Positions 37,610-48,900 of a stretch of DNA of 64,000 bases are shown piece after piece. The translations under genes and the position numbers were made by a program. A model generated the notes under the pieces. That model saw only the letters and a list, made by a program, of their open reading frames with translations, was not told the origin of the DNA and searched no databases. The stretch spans positions 310,001-374,000 of the forward strand of contig JANNBB010000011.1 in assembly GCA_031385005.1 (NCBI GenBank), written 5' to 3'. The stretch comes from JADKIH01 sp031385005. Lineage in GTDB: Bacteria; Bacteroidota; Bacteroidia; AKYH767-A; 2013-40CM-41-45. How positions within the stretch are numbered: the first letter of the stretch is position 1; the number at the start of each line of letters is the position of its first letter.

Positions 37610-38491
37610 ATGGTAGCAGAGAATAAAAACAAATCCTATATGCTGATTGCTGTATTAGCAGTAATCTGGGGGAGTTCATTTATTCTGATGAAGAGAGCTT
37701 TGTTGGTTTATACTCCTTATCAAGTTGGATCACTGCGATTGTTTTTTGCATTTCTGTTTATGCTACCTTTTATCGTCAGGCATTTTGGAGTAATTGAAAA
37801 ATCAAAAATAAAGTATCTGGTCGCAACCGGATTTTTAGGAAACGGAATTCCTTCCATACTTTTTCCATTGGCACAAACACGTATTAGCAGCGGACTTGCA
37901 GGAATGATCAATACGCTCACACCCATATTTACTTTGATAGTCGGGATGTTGATTTTCGGAATGAAGGTAGGCAGGCAAAGATTAATCGGATTGTTCATCG
38001 GATTGTTCGGTGCTATTTTGCTTATCTTTTTTAAAACCGGCGGAATAGGACTCGATTCGACAAGTGCTTATGCTTTGTTTGTTGTACTTGCCACTGTTTG
38101 TTATGCTTTCAGTGTAAACATTCTGAGATACAAATTAACAAACATGGATGCTTTGCGAATTACAGGTTTTGCCATATTTTTTACGGGAATTCCGATGGGG
38201 ATTTACGCTTTCTCGACAGATATTATTCCACGCACAATCCATACGGAAGGAGCCGCTTTCAGTTTGCTTTGTATCGTTGCATTGGGTGTTTTCAGTACGG
38301 CTTTATCGACTGTCTTTTTTAATCAGCTGATCAAGTTATCCGGTGCTCTTTCTGCAGCAAGCGTTACCTATCTCATTCCGATTGTTGCTGTAATCTGGGG
38401 ATTTCTGGATCATGAACAACTGGGTGTTTTTCATTTTATCGGAATGGCTGCAATACTTTTTGGTGTATATGTTGTAAACAGACAGAAATAA
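37610..38491 (+). CDS. EamA/DMT-family transporter
   Basis: 293-residue inner-membrane protein with ten TM helices in two EamA repeats (about 8-138 and 150-290). The family start is clear: MLIAVLAVIWGSSFILMKRA, then YTPYQVGSLRLFFAFLFMLP and, in the second half, SAASVTYLIPIVAVIWGFLD. Such transporters export amino acids, nucleotides or other metabolites; the substrate cannot be predicted. It starts with ATG at 37610 immediately after a repeat element, and converges with the outer-membrane receptor gene 14 nt downstream. Confidence 0.92.
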   Translation: MVAENKNKSYMLIAVLAVIWGSSFILMKRALLVYTPYQVGSLRLFFAFLFMLPFIVRHFGVIEKSKIKYLVATGFLGNGIPSILFPLAQTRISSGLAGMINTLTPIFTLIVGMLIFGMKVGRQRLIGLFIGLFGAILLIFFKTGGIGLDSTSAYALFVVLATVCYAFSVNILRYKLTNMDALRITGFAIFFTGIPMGIYAFSTDIIPRTIHTEGAAFSLLCIVALGVFSTALSTVFFNQLIKLSGALSAASVTYLIPIVAVIWGFLDHEQLGVFHFIGMAAILFGVYVVNRQK

Positions 38492-38505
38492 ATTCGCAGA
38501 AAAAA

Positions 38506-41346
38506 TTATTTTTCCGGTTCCTTCTTGTCTACTTTGAAAAATTTCAAATTATATGTAAACGTTAACATGAAGTAGCGTTGCAATTGATTGGATTGAATAT
38601 CTTCATAGTAAGTATCCGTCGTATTTCGGGTGATGTTGGTATTTTTTTCAAGGATATCGAACACGGTAAGTCTTAGTTCAGCCACTCTGTTTTTCAAAAA
38701 TTTATAACCGATTCCTCCATTCCATAATAGATAATTTTGATTGTAACTTCCTGATAAACCGGTATTGTATTGATAAGATAAATCGGTTTGCAGCACAAGT
38801 CCTTTCCAGGGAATGAACTGAATCTTAAAACGGGAATTTAAATTAAAATAATCGTTATTGGAAGTAGTTTGATTTGTGTTTCTGACGCTGCTCAACGATC
38901 CATTCGAAGAAACTGTAAAATCCAGTTTATCACTTATGTTGCTGCTTAAAGAGAATCCCATTCCGCCGTTGATTGTTTTGGATTCATTTTTTACCAGATT
39001 AATAATGGAAGGAGTATTGGAGTAATTTCCATTCGCATTGAGATTTAAAGTCGATTTTATTTTCTTCAACGGGAAGCTATAGTTCCCAAATAAACGGATA
39101 CTGAAATATCCTTCAAGGTTTACAGGTTTGCTTAATTGTGTACCGTTCGTGAGAACAATTCCATCAACAATGGATGTGTCGTTCGAAGAAATAAAAGTAG
39201 AGTTGCCGATATAGTCTTTCGTAATTGTAGCACCTGTATAAATAAAGAAAGATGTATTCTTTGCGGTATTCACAGAAGAGAATCGAATGTTAATGTTGTT
39301 TTGCCAGTCTTGTTTTAAAGCCGGATTTCCTTTTGAAAGCTGAAGTGGGTTGTTGTTATTGATTACCTCTTGTAATTGACTTACGGAAGGAGAATTGTTA
39401 CTGGTCCTATAGAAAATCCGCAGGTTTTTAATTGATGTAAATTTGTATTGAAACATAGCATTTGGTAAAATGCTTCGGAATTCTTTAGCTATTTTGTTTT
39501 CCAGAGGGAAAAACTGTTCATTTGATAGTTTGGCTAATTGATAAGCAAAACCTGCCATCGCATTCCATTTTGTTTTTTGATAACGATAACTTGTTCCTGC
39601 AGATTGCGAAAAATATGTGCTGTTGAATTTATTCGATGTCGATGAATCGATTTGATTGTAAATTTCATCTGTAGGGGAGAAGGTGAAAGTCCGTTTATCG
39701 GAATTTCCATAGTTGTAATAATTTTTATAAGTGAAAGAAATCTGACCTTCTTCACTTACAGGTTCTGTATAAACTACTTCAGATGATAATGTTTTTCCGG
39801 AAGCATCAATTTCGGAGACCTGATCGGCAATAACTGAATCAGCTGCAAAAATTGTTGTAGTGGTAGAAATAAGTCCACTACTGTTTTCAGTATTCGAATA
39901 TCCCGGTGTCAGGTTGAGCGATAAAGTTCTTCCTTTTTTGATAAACGATCTTCTATAGAGAATTGGAGAAGAGAAGTTAATTCCGTCGCCTGAAGATGTG
40001 TATCCGTTTGAGATACGGCTTAGTATACCTGTATTGTTTGAGTTAACTCCATAGTTGTTGCTTGAGCCATTACTCTTCTGAAAGGTAATTCGAGGTTGGA
40101 GTAAAACGGAATTTAAAGAGTCGATCTTGTAGTCTAAGCTCAAATTCGCGCGGTGATTCGTACTTGTTGTCTTAGCCGAATTATTTTCAACATAATTTAA
40201 TCCTTCGGTATTAGAAAAATACTGGCGGAATAAATTAGTCGTTGCATTGTTTTCAGAGCGGTTGTAAAAATAGCTGAATGAAAACCCAAATTTTTTCCAT
40301 TGATTGGCATAATTTATTCCGGTAGAATAAGTAGTAGCTATTCCGTTTTTTGCATCTACTAAAAATGCGCCGGCATCATTGTTTTGCATCGGTCGCCCAC
40401 CACCTGAACCACCACCACGACCTCCATATCCACCATGAGAACCTTGCTGACGATTTCCCGCATTGGTGCCAATAACTCCCAACAAGTCATCCGTAGAAAA
40501 ATTCTGTTCATTTATTTTATTGGCATTACCTAAAATAGTGAGCTTTCTTTTGTCCTTGAAAAAATTGATGTTCATGCCGTTTTTCCAAAGTTCTTCTGTA
40601 CCATAACCCGAATAAACCCTGCCGAACGTTCCGTTACGGAATTGCGGTCTGGTAATAATGTTGAGCGTTTTACTTGAATTGCCGTCATCAAATCCTGTGA
40701 ATGCACTCTGATCACTCTTTCTGTCATAAACCTGAATTTTATCGATCATTTCTGCAGGAAGATTTTTTAATGCCGCATTCGGATCATCTCCCAAATATGG
40801 TTTACCATCAACTAAAACACGTTTTACATCTTCGCCCTGAGCCTGAACTTTTCCATCCTGAAGAGTAATACCCGGCATTTTAGTAGCAAGATCTTCTGCC
40901 GTCGCGTCCTTGTTTACTTTATAGGCATCGGCATTGTATTGTGTAGTATCGCCTTTTTGTTGGGCGTGTAAAACTTCAGCATCCACATTTATTGCTTTCA
41001 ACGATGTTGACTTCACTTGCATCACCACGGAGCCAAGGTAGACCGGTTTATCACTCATTTCTATTACCCGATAGAAATCCGAAAAGCTGATAAAGGAAAA
41101 TTTAAGAAAATAATTCCCCGGACTCAAAGTAAATTTGAAAACACCGGATGAATCTGTAACCGAAGAAGCGACCAGAGAAGAATCAGTTTCTGAATATGCC
41201 GTCACGCCGGCACCAGGTAATGATTGTCCTGAAGGATCTTTAACAATGCCCGACAAAGGTGCAACCTGTGCCCACACATTCGGAAGGCCCTGAAAAAAAA
41301 TGATGAAAAGAATTCCTAAAAAAATTCTTCGCGGAGAATGAGGCAT
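38506..41346 (-). CDS. outer-membrane beta-barrel protein with carboxypeptidase-regulatory and TonB-plug domains
   Basis: 946 residues. Signal peptide (about 1-26, cleavage after VWA). Residues 30-115 form a carboxypeptidase-D regulatory-like domain (LSGIVKDPSGQSLPGAGVTA). Residues 145-235 form a TonB plug (ATKMPGITLQDGKVQAQGED; GKPYLGDDPNAALKNLPAEM). The rest is an OMP_b-brl_3-type barrel ending in an aromatic-terminated strand (YFMLTFTYNLKFF). A Gly-rich loop (GGYGGRGGGSGGGR) is near 303. It is probably an energised transporter or structural barrel. No SusD partner is adjacent, so it is not clearly a glycan-uptake system. Confidence 0.88.
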   Translation of the reverse strand: MPHSPRRIFLGILFIIFFQGLPNVWAQVAPLSGIVKDPSGQSLPGAGVTAYSETDSSLVASSVTDSSGVFKFTLSPGNYFLKFSFISFSDFYRVIEMSDKPVYLGSVVMQVKSTSLKAINVDAEVLHAQQKGDTTQYNADAYKVNKDATAEDLATKMPGITLQDGKVQAQGEDVKRVLVDGKPYLGDDPNAALKNLPAEMIDKIQVYDRKSDQSAFTGFDDGNSSKTLNIITRPQFRNGTFGRVYSGYGTEELWKNGMNINFFKDKRKLTILGNANKINEQNFSTDDLLGVIGTNAGNRQQGSHGGYGGRGGGSGGGRPMQNNDAGAFLVDAKNGIATTYSTGINYANQWKKFGFSFSYFYNRSENNATTNLFRQYFSNTEGLNYVENNSAKTTSTNHRANLSLDYKIDSLNSVLLQPRITFQKSNGSSNNYGVNSNNTGILSRISNGYTSSGDGINFSSPILYRRSFIKKGRTLSLNLTPGYSNTENSSGLISTTTTIFAADSVIADQVSEIDASGKTLSSEVVYTEPVSEEGQISFTYKNYYNYGNSDKRTFTFSPTDEIYNQIDSSTSNKFNSTYFSQSAGTSYRYQKTKWNAMAGFAYQLAKLSNEQFFPLENKIAKEFRSILPNAMFQYKFTSIKNLRIFYRTSNNSPSVSQLQEVINNNNPLQLSKGNPALKQDWQNNINIRFSSVNTAKNTSFFIYTGATITKDYIGNSTFISSNDTSIVDGIVLTNGTQLSKPVNLEGYFSIRLFGNYSFPLKKIKSTLNLNANGNYSNTPSIINLVKNESKTINGGMGFSLSSNISDKLDFTVSSNGSLSSVRNTNQTTSNNDYFNLNSRFKIQFIPWKGLVLQTDLSYQYNTGLSGSYNQNYLLWNGGIGYKFLKNRVAELRLTVFDILEKNTNITRNTTDTYYEDIQSNQLQRYFMLTFTYNLKFFKVDKKEPEK

Positions 41347-41459
41347 TATTGAGTCGGAAATGAATTACAGAATATAGCACAAGGTACAGAGTTTTTGTGA
41401 TAGCTAATACCCTTTCCGGTGAACAAATAAAATTGTTGGCAAAAACTACCCTACTTATT

Positions 41460-42830
41460 TTATTTGCTCATTTCTGTAAAATACTTAAAGAAAAGCGGTA
41501 TTGTTTCAATTCCCTTCATGTAATTAAATATTCCGTAATGTTCATTTGGTGAGTGTATCAAATCACTATCAAGTCCAAAGCCCATGAGTACGGATTTCAG
41601 TCCAAGTTCTTTTTCAAACAATGCAACGATTGGGATACTTCCTCCTCCACGAGTTGGAATGGGTTTTTTACCAAACGTTTGTTCCATCGCTTTGCTCGCT
41701 GCTTTATATGCGACAGAGTCTGTCGGTGTAACGACAGGTTCTCCTCCATGATGCGGAGTGACTTTTACTTTAACTGAAGCCGGCGCGAGTTTGGTGAAAT
41801 AATCCGAAAATAGTTTGGTGACTTTTTCTGAACCCTGATTGGGAACCAAACGCATACTGATTTTAGCATTGGCTTTGGAGGGAAGAACAGTCTTTGCTCC
41901 TTCGCCTGTATATCCTCCCCATATTCCGTTTAATTCAAGCGTTGGCCGGATGCCTGTTCGTTCCAGTGAAGTATAACCTGTTTCGCCTGTTACATCGTTC
42001 ACTCCTAAATCTTTTTTATATTCTTCCAGAGCGAAGGGTGTTTTGTTTAATTCTATACGTTCTTCTTTGCTTAACTCAATTACGTCGTCGTAAAATCCGG
42101 GAATTGTAATGTGATTGTCTTTGTCTTTTAAGCTTGTAATCATCTGACAAAGTATTTGAATCGGATTCCCTACTGCTCCTCCATATACGCCTGAATGCAG
42201 ATCGCGGTTTGGTCCTTGTACTTCAACTTCAATGTAACTGAGTCCGCGCAATCCTGATTCTATGGACGGTACATCGTTGGCAATAATCGATGTGTCGGAA
42301 ATTAAAATGACATCACCTTTGAGGCGGTTTTTATTTTCTTTTACCCAAGGACCGAGATTGGAGGAGCCAACTTCTTCTTCGCCTTCTATCATAAAGCGTA
42401 CATTACAAGGCAGTGAATTTGTTTTTATCATTCCCTCGAAAGCTTTAATGTGCATGTACACCTGACCTTTATCATCACATGCTCCTCGGGCATAAATTTT
42501 ATCGTTTTTGATAACCGGTTCAAAAGGTGGTGAATCCCATAAATTCAACGGATCAACCGGCTGTACATCGTAATGCCCGTAAACAATTACTGTAGGAAGT
42601 TTGGGGTCAATTATTTTTTCTCCATAAACAATTGGGTGACCTTTCGTAGGGCAAATCTCTACTTTGTCAGCGCCTGCATTTTCCAGTTTAGTTTTGATAT
42701 ATTCAGCGGCTCTCGCTACATCTTTCGAGTATTTGCTGTCTGCACTGATTGAAGGAATACGCAACAAGTCCAGTAACTCATCAATAAACCTTTTTTCATT
42801 TGTCTTTATAAATTCAGATATCGTTTCCAT
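41460..42830 (-). CDS. M20 family dipeptidase/peptidase
   Basis: 456-residue cytosolic metallopeptidase of the M20 clan (CNDP2-like dipeptidase group). Zn-ligand motifs are present: VIVYGHYDVQPVDPLNLWDS (His about 85), IYARGACDDKGQ, and MIEGEEEVGSSNLGPWV, which carries the catalytic Glu. The dimerisation domain (about 195-340) starts at RDLHSGVYGGAVGNPI. A later block TRGGGSIPIVALFE and the HSPNEHYGIF ligand are near the C-terminus. It cleaves dipeptides. It lies downstream of gpmI on the same strand with a 248-nt gap. Confidence 0.92.
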   Translation of the reverse strand: METISEFIKTNEKRFIDELLDLLRIPSISADSKYSKDVARAAEYIKTKLENAGADKVEICPTKGHPIVYGEKIIDPKLPTVIVYGHYDVQPVDPLNLWDSPPFEPVIKNDKIYARGACDDKGQVYMHIKAFEGMIKTNSLPCNVRFMIEGEEEVGSSNLGPWVKENKNRLKGDVILISDTSIIANDVPSIESGLRGLSYIEVEVQGPNRDLHSGVYGGAVGNPIQILCQMITSLKDKDNHITIPGFYDDVIELSKEERIELNKTPFALEEYKKDLGVNDVTGETGYTSLERTGIRPTLELNGIWGGYTGEGAKTVLPSKANAKISMRLVPNQGSEKVTKLFSDYFTKLAPASVKVKVTPHHGGEPVVTPTDSVAYKAASKAMEQTFGKKPIPTRGGGSIPIVALFEKELGLKSVLMGFGLDSDLIHSPNEHYGIFNYMKGIETIPLFFKYFTEMSK

Positions 42831-43078
42831 AGAATAATTTTAGGACGAAGATAGTTATTTCCTCTGTTTGTTGATTCATTCATTTTCTGCTTTTTGAAAT
42901 TGAATTTACGTTCCTAATAAGTAGTTCATTACTAAAAATTTGTTAAAATGAAATCAAATACAGAAATAAGAAATGATTTGTACTTTAAAATTCTTCAATT
43001 CAACGGTAGATGAGCTTGCATAAAGTTGATAAAGTGGCAACCTGTCGGTTTTTAACACGATCACATCTTTATGTAACA

Positions 43079-44602
43079 TCACTTCGCAGCCAATACTTTT
43101 CCCATCATTTCTTTAGGAATAGGAATCCCCATTAACGTTAACACAGTAGGAGCGAGGTCACACAAACGTCCCGGTTGGATTTTTTTAAATGCATCATCAA
43201 TGAGAAAAAGCGGAACAGGATTTGTAGTGTGGGCAGTATTCGGAGAGCCGTCTTCGTTAATCATGTAATCAGCATTACCGTGATCGGCAGTGATCAAAAA
43301 TGAATAACCTTTTTTAATTCCTGTTTCAACAATGCGTTTGATACAAGCATCCACCGTTTCAACAGCTTTTACTACTGCCTCAAATACTCCGGTATGACCG
43401 ACCATATCGGCATTGGCGAAATTCAGACAAACAAAGTCTGTTTGGGCTTCATTTAATCTTTCACAAATAGCATCCGTTACTTCAGCGGCACTCATTTCCG
43501 GTTGCAAATCGTATGTGGCAACTTTTGGTGATTGAATTAATATTCTGTCTTCTCCTTGAAAAGGTAGTTCCCTACCACCGCTAAAAAAGAAAGTTACGTG
43601 CGGATATTTTTCGGTTTCGGCTATCCTAATCTGTGTTTTTCCATTGGCAGAAATTATTTCGCCAAGCGTATTTTGCAAATTATCTTTTTCATATACAACG
43701 CTGACATTGGAAAATGTAGCATCGTAATTCGTCATCGTCACATAGTGAAGATTAAGTTTATGCATGTTTTGCTCATGGAAATCTACTTGGGTAAGTGCCA
43801 TGGTAATTTCCCGGCAGCGGTCAGTCCGGAAATTGAAACAGATAACTGCATCTCCATCTTCGATAACAGCTTTAGGTTTTCCGGTAGTATCTGTAATGAC
43901 AACCGGTAAAATAAATTCGTCTGAAACTCCTGCAGCATAAGATGCTTCAATTGCTTTTATTGGATCTGTATGTTTGACACCATCGGCATGAACCAGCAAA
44001 TCATAAGCTTTTTTTACTCGCTCCCATCGCTTGTCGCGGTCCATTGCATAATACCTGCCAACCAGTGAAGCAATGTGTCCGCCCGAATTTTTCAAATGAC
44101 TTTCTAACTGCTTAATGTATCCGAGTCCGCCATTGGGATCTGTATCCCTGCCATCTGTAAAGGCATGGATAAATGTTTTTTCAATTTTAAAATCTTTGGC
44201 GAGATCGCACAAAGCCATCAGATGATTGATGTGTGAATGAACACCTCCATCGGAAACGAGTCCGATTAAATGCAGTTTTTTTCCGGACGACTTTACATAC
44301 TTCATGGTCTCGATCAGTACAGGATTGCTGAAAAAAGAGTTGTCTTTGACTGCAAGGTTGACTTTTACTAAATCCTGATAAACTATTCTTCCCGCGCCGA
44401 TATTCAAGTGACCGACTTCCGAATTTCCCATCTGCCCTTCCGGTAAACCAACATCTTCTCCGCTGGTTTTTAACTCTGTGTTTGGATAGGAATAAAGGGA
44501 ATCTACAAAAGGAGTTTTAGCCATATAGATGGCATTCGAACCATTTTTTGGTCCGTGTCCCCATCCATCCATTACAATTAATACAACTTTCTTGTTTGCC
44601 AT
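43079..44602 (-). CDS. gpmI: 2,3-bisphosphoglycerate-independent phosphoglycerate mutase
   Basis: 507-residue glycolytic enzyme that interconverts 3- and 2-phosphoglycerate, alkaline-phosphatase superfamily. Metal and catalytic motifs are intact: VVLIVMDGWGHGP (residues 5-17), QMGNSEVGHLNIGAGR with the catalytic Ser, DGGVHSHINHL, TDGRDTDPNGG, and ITADHGNADYMINEDG near 437. The length is normal. It is transcribed on its own strand just downstream of the histidine kinase (28 nt). A TAAATTTG box precedes the start. Confidence 0.96.
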   Translation of the reverse strand: MANKKVVLIVMDGWGHGPKNGSNAIYMAKTPFVDSLYSYPNTELKTSGEDVGLPEGQMGNSEVGHLNIGAGRIVYQDLVKVNLAVKDNSFFSNPVLIETMKYVKSSGKKLHLIGLVSDGGVHSHINHLMALCDLAKDFKIEKTFIHAFTDGRDTDPNGGLGYIKQLESHLKNSGGHIASLVGRYYAMDRDKRWERVKKAYDLLVHADGVKHTDPIKAIEASYAAGVSDEFILPVVITDTTGKPKAVIEDGDAVICFNFRTDRCREITMALTQVDFHEQNMHKLNLHYVTMTNYDATFSNVSVVYEKDNLQNTLGEIISANGKTQIRIAETEKYPHVTFFFSGGRELPFQGEDRILIQSPKVATYDLQPEMSAAEVTDAICERLNEAQTDFVCLNFANADMVGHTGVFEAVVKAVETVDACIKRIVETGIKKGYSFLITADHGNADYMINEDGSPNTAHTTNPVPLFLIDDAFKKIQPGRLCDLAPTVLTLMGIPIPKEMMGKVLAAK

Positions 44603-44613
44603 TTAAATCGCTG

Positions 44614-44621
44614 CAAATTTA
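44614..44621 (-). promoter_or_regulatory. candidate -7 box upstream of gpmI
   Basis: Reading the minus strand, TAAATTTG fits TAnnTTTG and lies 11 nt before the gpmI ATG at 44602. The leader would be very short, so this is uncertain. Confidence 0.3.
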
Positions 44622-44630
44622 CACAATTAA

Positions 44631-45605
44631 TCAGAGTTTTGATGTCGATACAGGGAATTCTATATGAATAATAGTACCTGTTGGCTGATTGTCGCTGATA
44701 TTTATTTTTGCTTCATGTTCATCGATAATAAATTTGCAAATAAAAAGTCCAAGTCCGGTTCCTTTTGTCTGCCTCGTTTCTTCATTACCAATCCGGTAAA
44801 ATTTCTCGAAGACCATTGATTTTTCTTTGTCAGGTATTCCTATTCCTTTATCTCCGATTTCCAATACAACTAGATTTTTTTTACTATAGACATTCACTGT
44901 TAATTCTTTGTTTTCTTTGGAGTACTTCCAGGCATTTTCTAAAAGGTTATTGACCAGAATATTCATTGCATTCTTGTCTGCCATTATATATTGGCCTTCT
45001 TCTATAGATGAGATTACATTGTTATGACCCGGCATCTGTTGAAATTTTTGCGTCATCAAACGGATGAAAGCGGAGAAATTAAGATCTTCTTTATGAAATG
45101 AATAACCTTTGTGATCGATTAAATTTGCCAACAGGGCATTCTCAACTAAATTATTTAGCCGGTCCGTATCGTTAATGGCGCTGTTGATAAATGAAATTTC
45201 TTTTTCCTTATCCAGGTCATGACGAAGCAGTGTCTGCAGGTAAAGTTTTATAGCAGCAACGGGCGATTTAAATTCATGCGTAATGGAAAGAAGAAAATTC
45301 TTTTGTAAACGGGAAAGGAGCATTTCTTTTCTATAGGCGCCAATCATCACAAATGTTCCCCAGATTAATAATGCCATAAATACCGATCCTTCTCCAATTA
45401 CCATCCAACGACGCTGACTGATTTTCTTATTTAAAAATTCTATTTCCTGATTACGCTCATCGTTGCTAAGGGACTGAAGAGATACGTTTTCAATTTTATG
45501 TGTGTAAACTTCTTCGTTGAGATCAACCAAAAGATAGGCCCACCAGATGAATTGAAAAACGACATAAAATGCCAGCAAACAGAAAATTAAAACGGGTCTT
45601 CTCAC
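44631..45605 (-). CDS. sensor histidine kinase
   Basis: 324-residue membrane-bound kinase. TM1 is about 5-26 and TM2 about 70-92, bracketing a short periplasmic loop. The HisKA H-box SITHEFKSPVAAIKLY (phospho-acceptor His about 111) is followed by the ATPase. The N-box is ILVNNLLENAWKYSKEN, the G1 box GDKGIGIPDKEK, the F-box FEKFYRI and the G2 box GTGLGLFICKFI. No response regulator is adjacent on this strand, so it is an orphan kinase. The CheY-like gene at 54.1 kb is too far to be assumed its partner. It lies 28 nt upstream of gpmI. Confidence 0.92.
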   Translation of the reverse strand: MRRPVLIFCLLAFYVVFQFIWWAYLLVDLNEEVYTHKIENVSLQSLSNDERNQEIEFLNKKISQRRWMVIGEGSVFMALLIWGTFVMIGAYRKEMLLSRLQKNFLLSITHEFKSPVAAIKLYLQTLLRHDLDKEKEISFINSAINDTDRLNNLVENALLANLIDHKGYSFHKEDLNFSAFIRLMTQKFQQMPGHNNVISSIEEGQYIMADKNAMNILVNNLLENAWKYSKENKELTVNVYSKKNLVVLEIGDKGIGIPDKEKSMVFEKFYRIGNEETRQTKGTGLGLFICKFIIDEHEAKINISDNQPTGTIIHIEFPVSTSKL

Positions 45606-45900
45606 GTGGGGAAGGTAGAAAAAAAACGCCGATAAAAAATAGTATACCTAAATTCTGACGCAACTGTGTATTAAACAGAGTAAGCGGTTTTCGTAAATTT
45701 CAGATTCTCAATGCCGCTGAATTTTTCTTCGTTTTGATTTCTACCTGATATGTTATCAGTGTATCATTTTCACCACTTATCCATTTATGCATCACGGCTT
45801 TTATAACTTTGAAGTGGGGAAATTTAAAGAAAGCTTCGTAAATAAGACGGCTGAGTATCAGAAGAGTCATTGTCGGAATTTAATGATGAGAAAAAGTTAT

Positions 45901-48900
45901 TTATTCCTGATGATCATATTCATATATATTTCCATCTACTTGTCGGAGTATTTGCCAATGGCCGGTGTCGTCAAGTTTTTCAAGAATATAATATTCAACG
46001 CCATTTTCCCATCCATTATAAGGAGACCATGTAAGATGAACTTGTCTTCCTTCATTCATTTCGCCTGTCAATAATATTGTTGAAGTATTTCCACTCAACC
46101 CCGCATCAATATTGCAATCGTTTACAACCAGTACCCTGTAATAGTATTTGCTGGTTTGAACATCGACATCGTAATCCATGTAATCTGTTTGAATAGATGG
46201 TACACTCGTTAAATAACTGTAATTGGAATTATCGGTTGAGCGATAAATTTCATATTGCATCACCTTTTCAGGATGTACTGCCGGAGCAACCCATTCCGTC
46301 AACACAGTGGTATTTTCAAAAACGGTTGACCGGACAATATCTACAAGTTGTCCTTCATATTTATTAACCGGAATGGTAACAGAGGTGTCGCTATAAGAAG
46401 TATAAACATTTCCGCACAAATCTGTTGCCATAATTTTATAAGAGAAAGGAATCGGACACGAACAAGTTGTATCCAGATAAGTATATGTGTCGGGAGGAAG
46501 AGAGGTAATATAAGTAAAAGGCATTCCCGGCTCTGCCCGGAAAAGTTGGTAACTGCTAACCGGACATCCGCTATATGGCGTCCAGTCAACCTGAATTTCT
46601 TCTCCTGCTTGCTGCGATGAAACGTTTATCGTAGTATGAGCCGTAAGCAAATCCAATGGAATTGTATTTCCACACAGATCGATTGCCTGAACCTTATAGG
46701 TATAAGTATTCTGCAAAGTATTTAATGCCGTATCTATATATTCAGAGGTAAGCGCGAAGTTGGTGTTTTGAACATCTGTTTCTGTATAGATTTGTCTATA
46801 GATATTCACTTGCGGATCGTGTCTGTAAATAATATAGGCCGCAAGGTCGATGGCCGGATTGTTTTCCCATATAATTTTGACTGAGGTATTATCCTCAACG
46901 GAAACACTCATTATTTTTGTTTCATTCGGTGGTGTGTTGTCTACTGCCTGAACCATGGAGAAATATGTGACATGTGACGAACAACCATAGGTATTGGTAA
47001 GCGTGAGTGTAATGTCGTAGGCACCGGGTATGGTAAAGAATATGGAAGGATTTGGATCCGTAGAAGTTTGTCCGTTACCGAAATCCCATAAATACTGCGG
47101 TCCTTCCAGGTTTGTCGATTGATCGATAAACGTCACATGAAATGGAGCGCATCCAATAGTATCAAATGTTGTAAATGCAGGCGTAGGAAAAGGCACAACA
47201 TCAACCGGCTGACTCAAGCGCGCTGTATCTGAACATCCCAAGGAGTTGAATGCTATTAATTGTACATCGTAGTCTCCTGCAACAGTAAATTGATGCGATG
47301 GATTCTGTTGCGTAGAAGTTGTGCCATCTGCAAAATTCCATTGAAGTGTGCTAAATCCTGTAGTCGTATTTGTAAACGCTGCAGTAAAAGGGACACAGCC
47401 ACCCGGACTATCAATGGTAAAACTCGTATTAGGTGCAGGAAGCACAACCACCGGCTGTGGCATTTCTTTGAATGAAGTACATCCGGAAGTATCTTGTGTA
47501 ACAAGTGAAACAGTAAATGAGCCCGAGTCGAGGAAAGTATGTACAGGATCTTTTGAAGTATCCGAATAGCCATCACCGAAATTCCAACTGTAGCTTACAG
47601 CATTTGTCGACTGATCAATGAATGTAACATGCAAAGGGGAACACCCCTGAAGATTGGTGGCTGTAAAATTTGTAATCGGTCCTAACACTTTGATGTAATG
47701 ATGCTTCGTGACCGAATCAGAGCAACCCAGACTGTTTATCGCTGTAAGTGTTACATCGAATATTCCGGGAGTATTATAAATGTGTGCAGGATTTTGATTG
47801 GTAGAAGTACTGCCATCTCCGAAGTTCCAAAGGTATCGGTCAGCATCGCTCGACAAACTCGTAAAATTAACCAGAGAAGGTGCACAAGCCGGAAGATCAG
47901 AGCTTATAAAGTCAGCATGCGGTGCACGGATTATAATTTTAGCCGGCATAATCATAGTGTCCGGACAATTTACATTGACAGAAGTAATCACTAACATGAC
48001 ATCGTAAACGCCCGGTTGAGTATAAGTGTGAGAAGGATTTGGTAACGTTGAAGTTGTTCCGTCTCCAAAATCCCAATACCATGAATCGGCCATCGGCGAA
48101 GACCGGTTGGTAAATTGAATTGTAGTAGGATAACATCCGGAATCTGCAGACGTAGTAAACACCGCTTTGAAGACTGGAAAGCCGGGCGCTGTAGCAGTAT
48201 CTACACATCCATGATTATCTGTGATAATAATAAACGGAAAGCAACATGGACTGTTCACATATTGATGAGTGGGATTTTGAATGTTGGAAGTATCTCCATC
48301 GCCAAACGACCATCTCCATGAAACCGGATTGATACTGTGATCAGTAAAATTTGTAGTTATTGGAAGACAAACTTTGTCGGACACAAAAGTGAATGCTGCA
48401 TGAGCGGTGTCAACACGAATGTATTGAGGGTAATTAACGACACTCGTGCACGAGCCACGATACACTGTTAACGATACATTGTAGCTTCCTGCCTGCAAAT
48501 AATTATGGCTAGGACTAATCTGAGAAGTTGTATTCCCGTCTCCGAAATTCCATAAATAGCTATCAGCATTAATGGAATTGTTAACGAAAAAAACATTGAG
48601 GAAATCACAACCTTGTCGCGGACCGGTTGTAGTAAACGCTGCTTCCGGCATATTCACCCTAATCGCAGGGTTGATGTAATAAGTGTGGATACAACCTAGA
48701 TTATCAAAAACAGTCAGACTAACATTGAATGTGCCTTCTGTTAAATAAAGATGTGCCGGATTAATTTGCGTAGAAGTTTGACCGTCTCCAAAGTCCCAAA
48801 GATAGGATGCATAATTTTGAAGACTGGTATAGAAGTACACGGTATCCATTCCGCAAACTTCGTTTTCGCTGGCAACCAACGGACTCGACATTCCCGAAAA

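Noticed and set aside
45787..46074. 95-codon plus-strand ORF
   Set aside because: Antisense to the end of the PKD gene, with no family signal.
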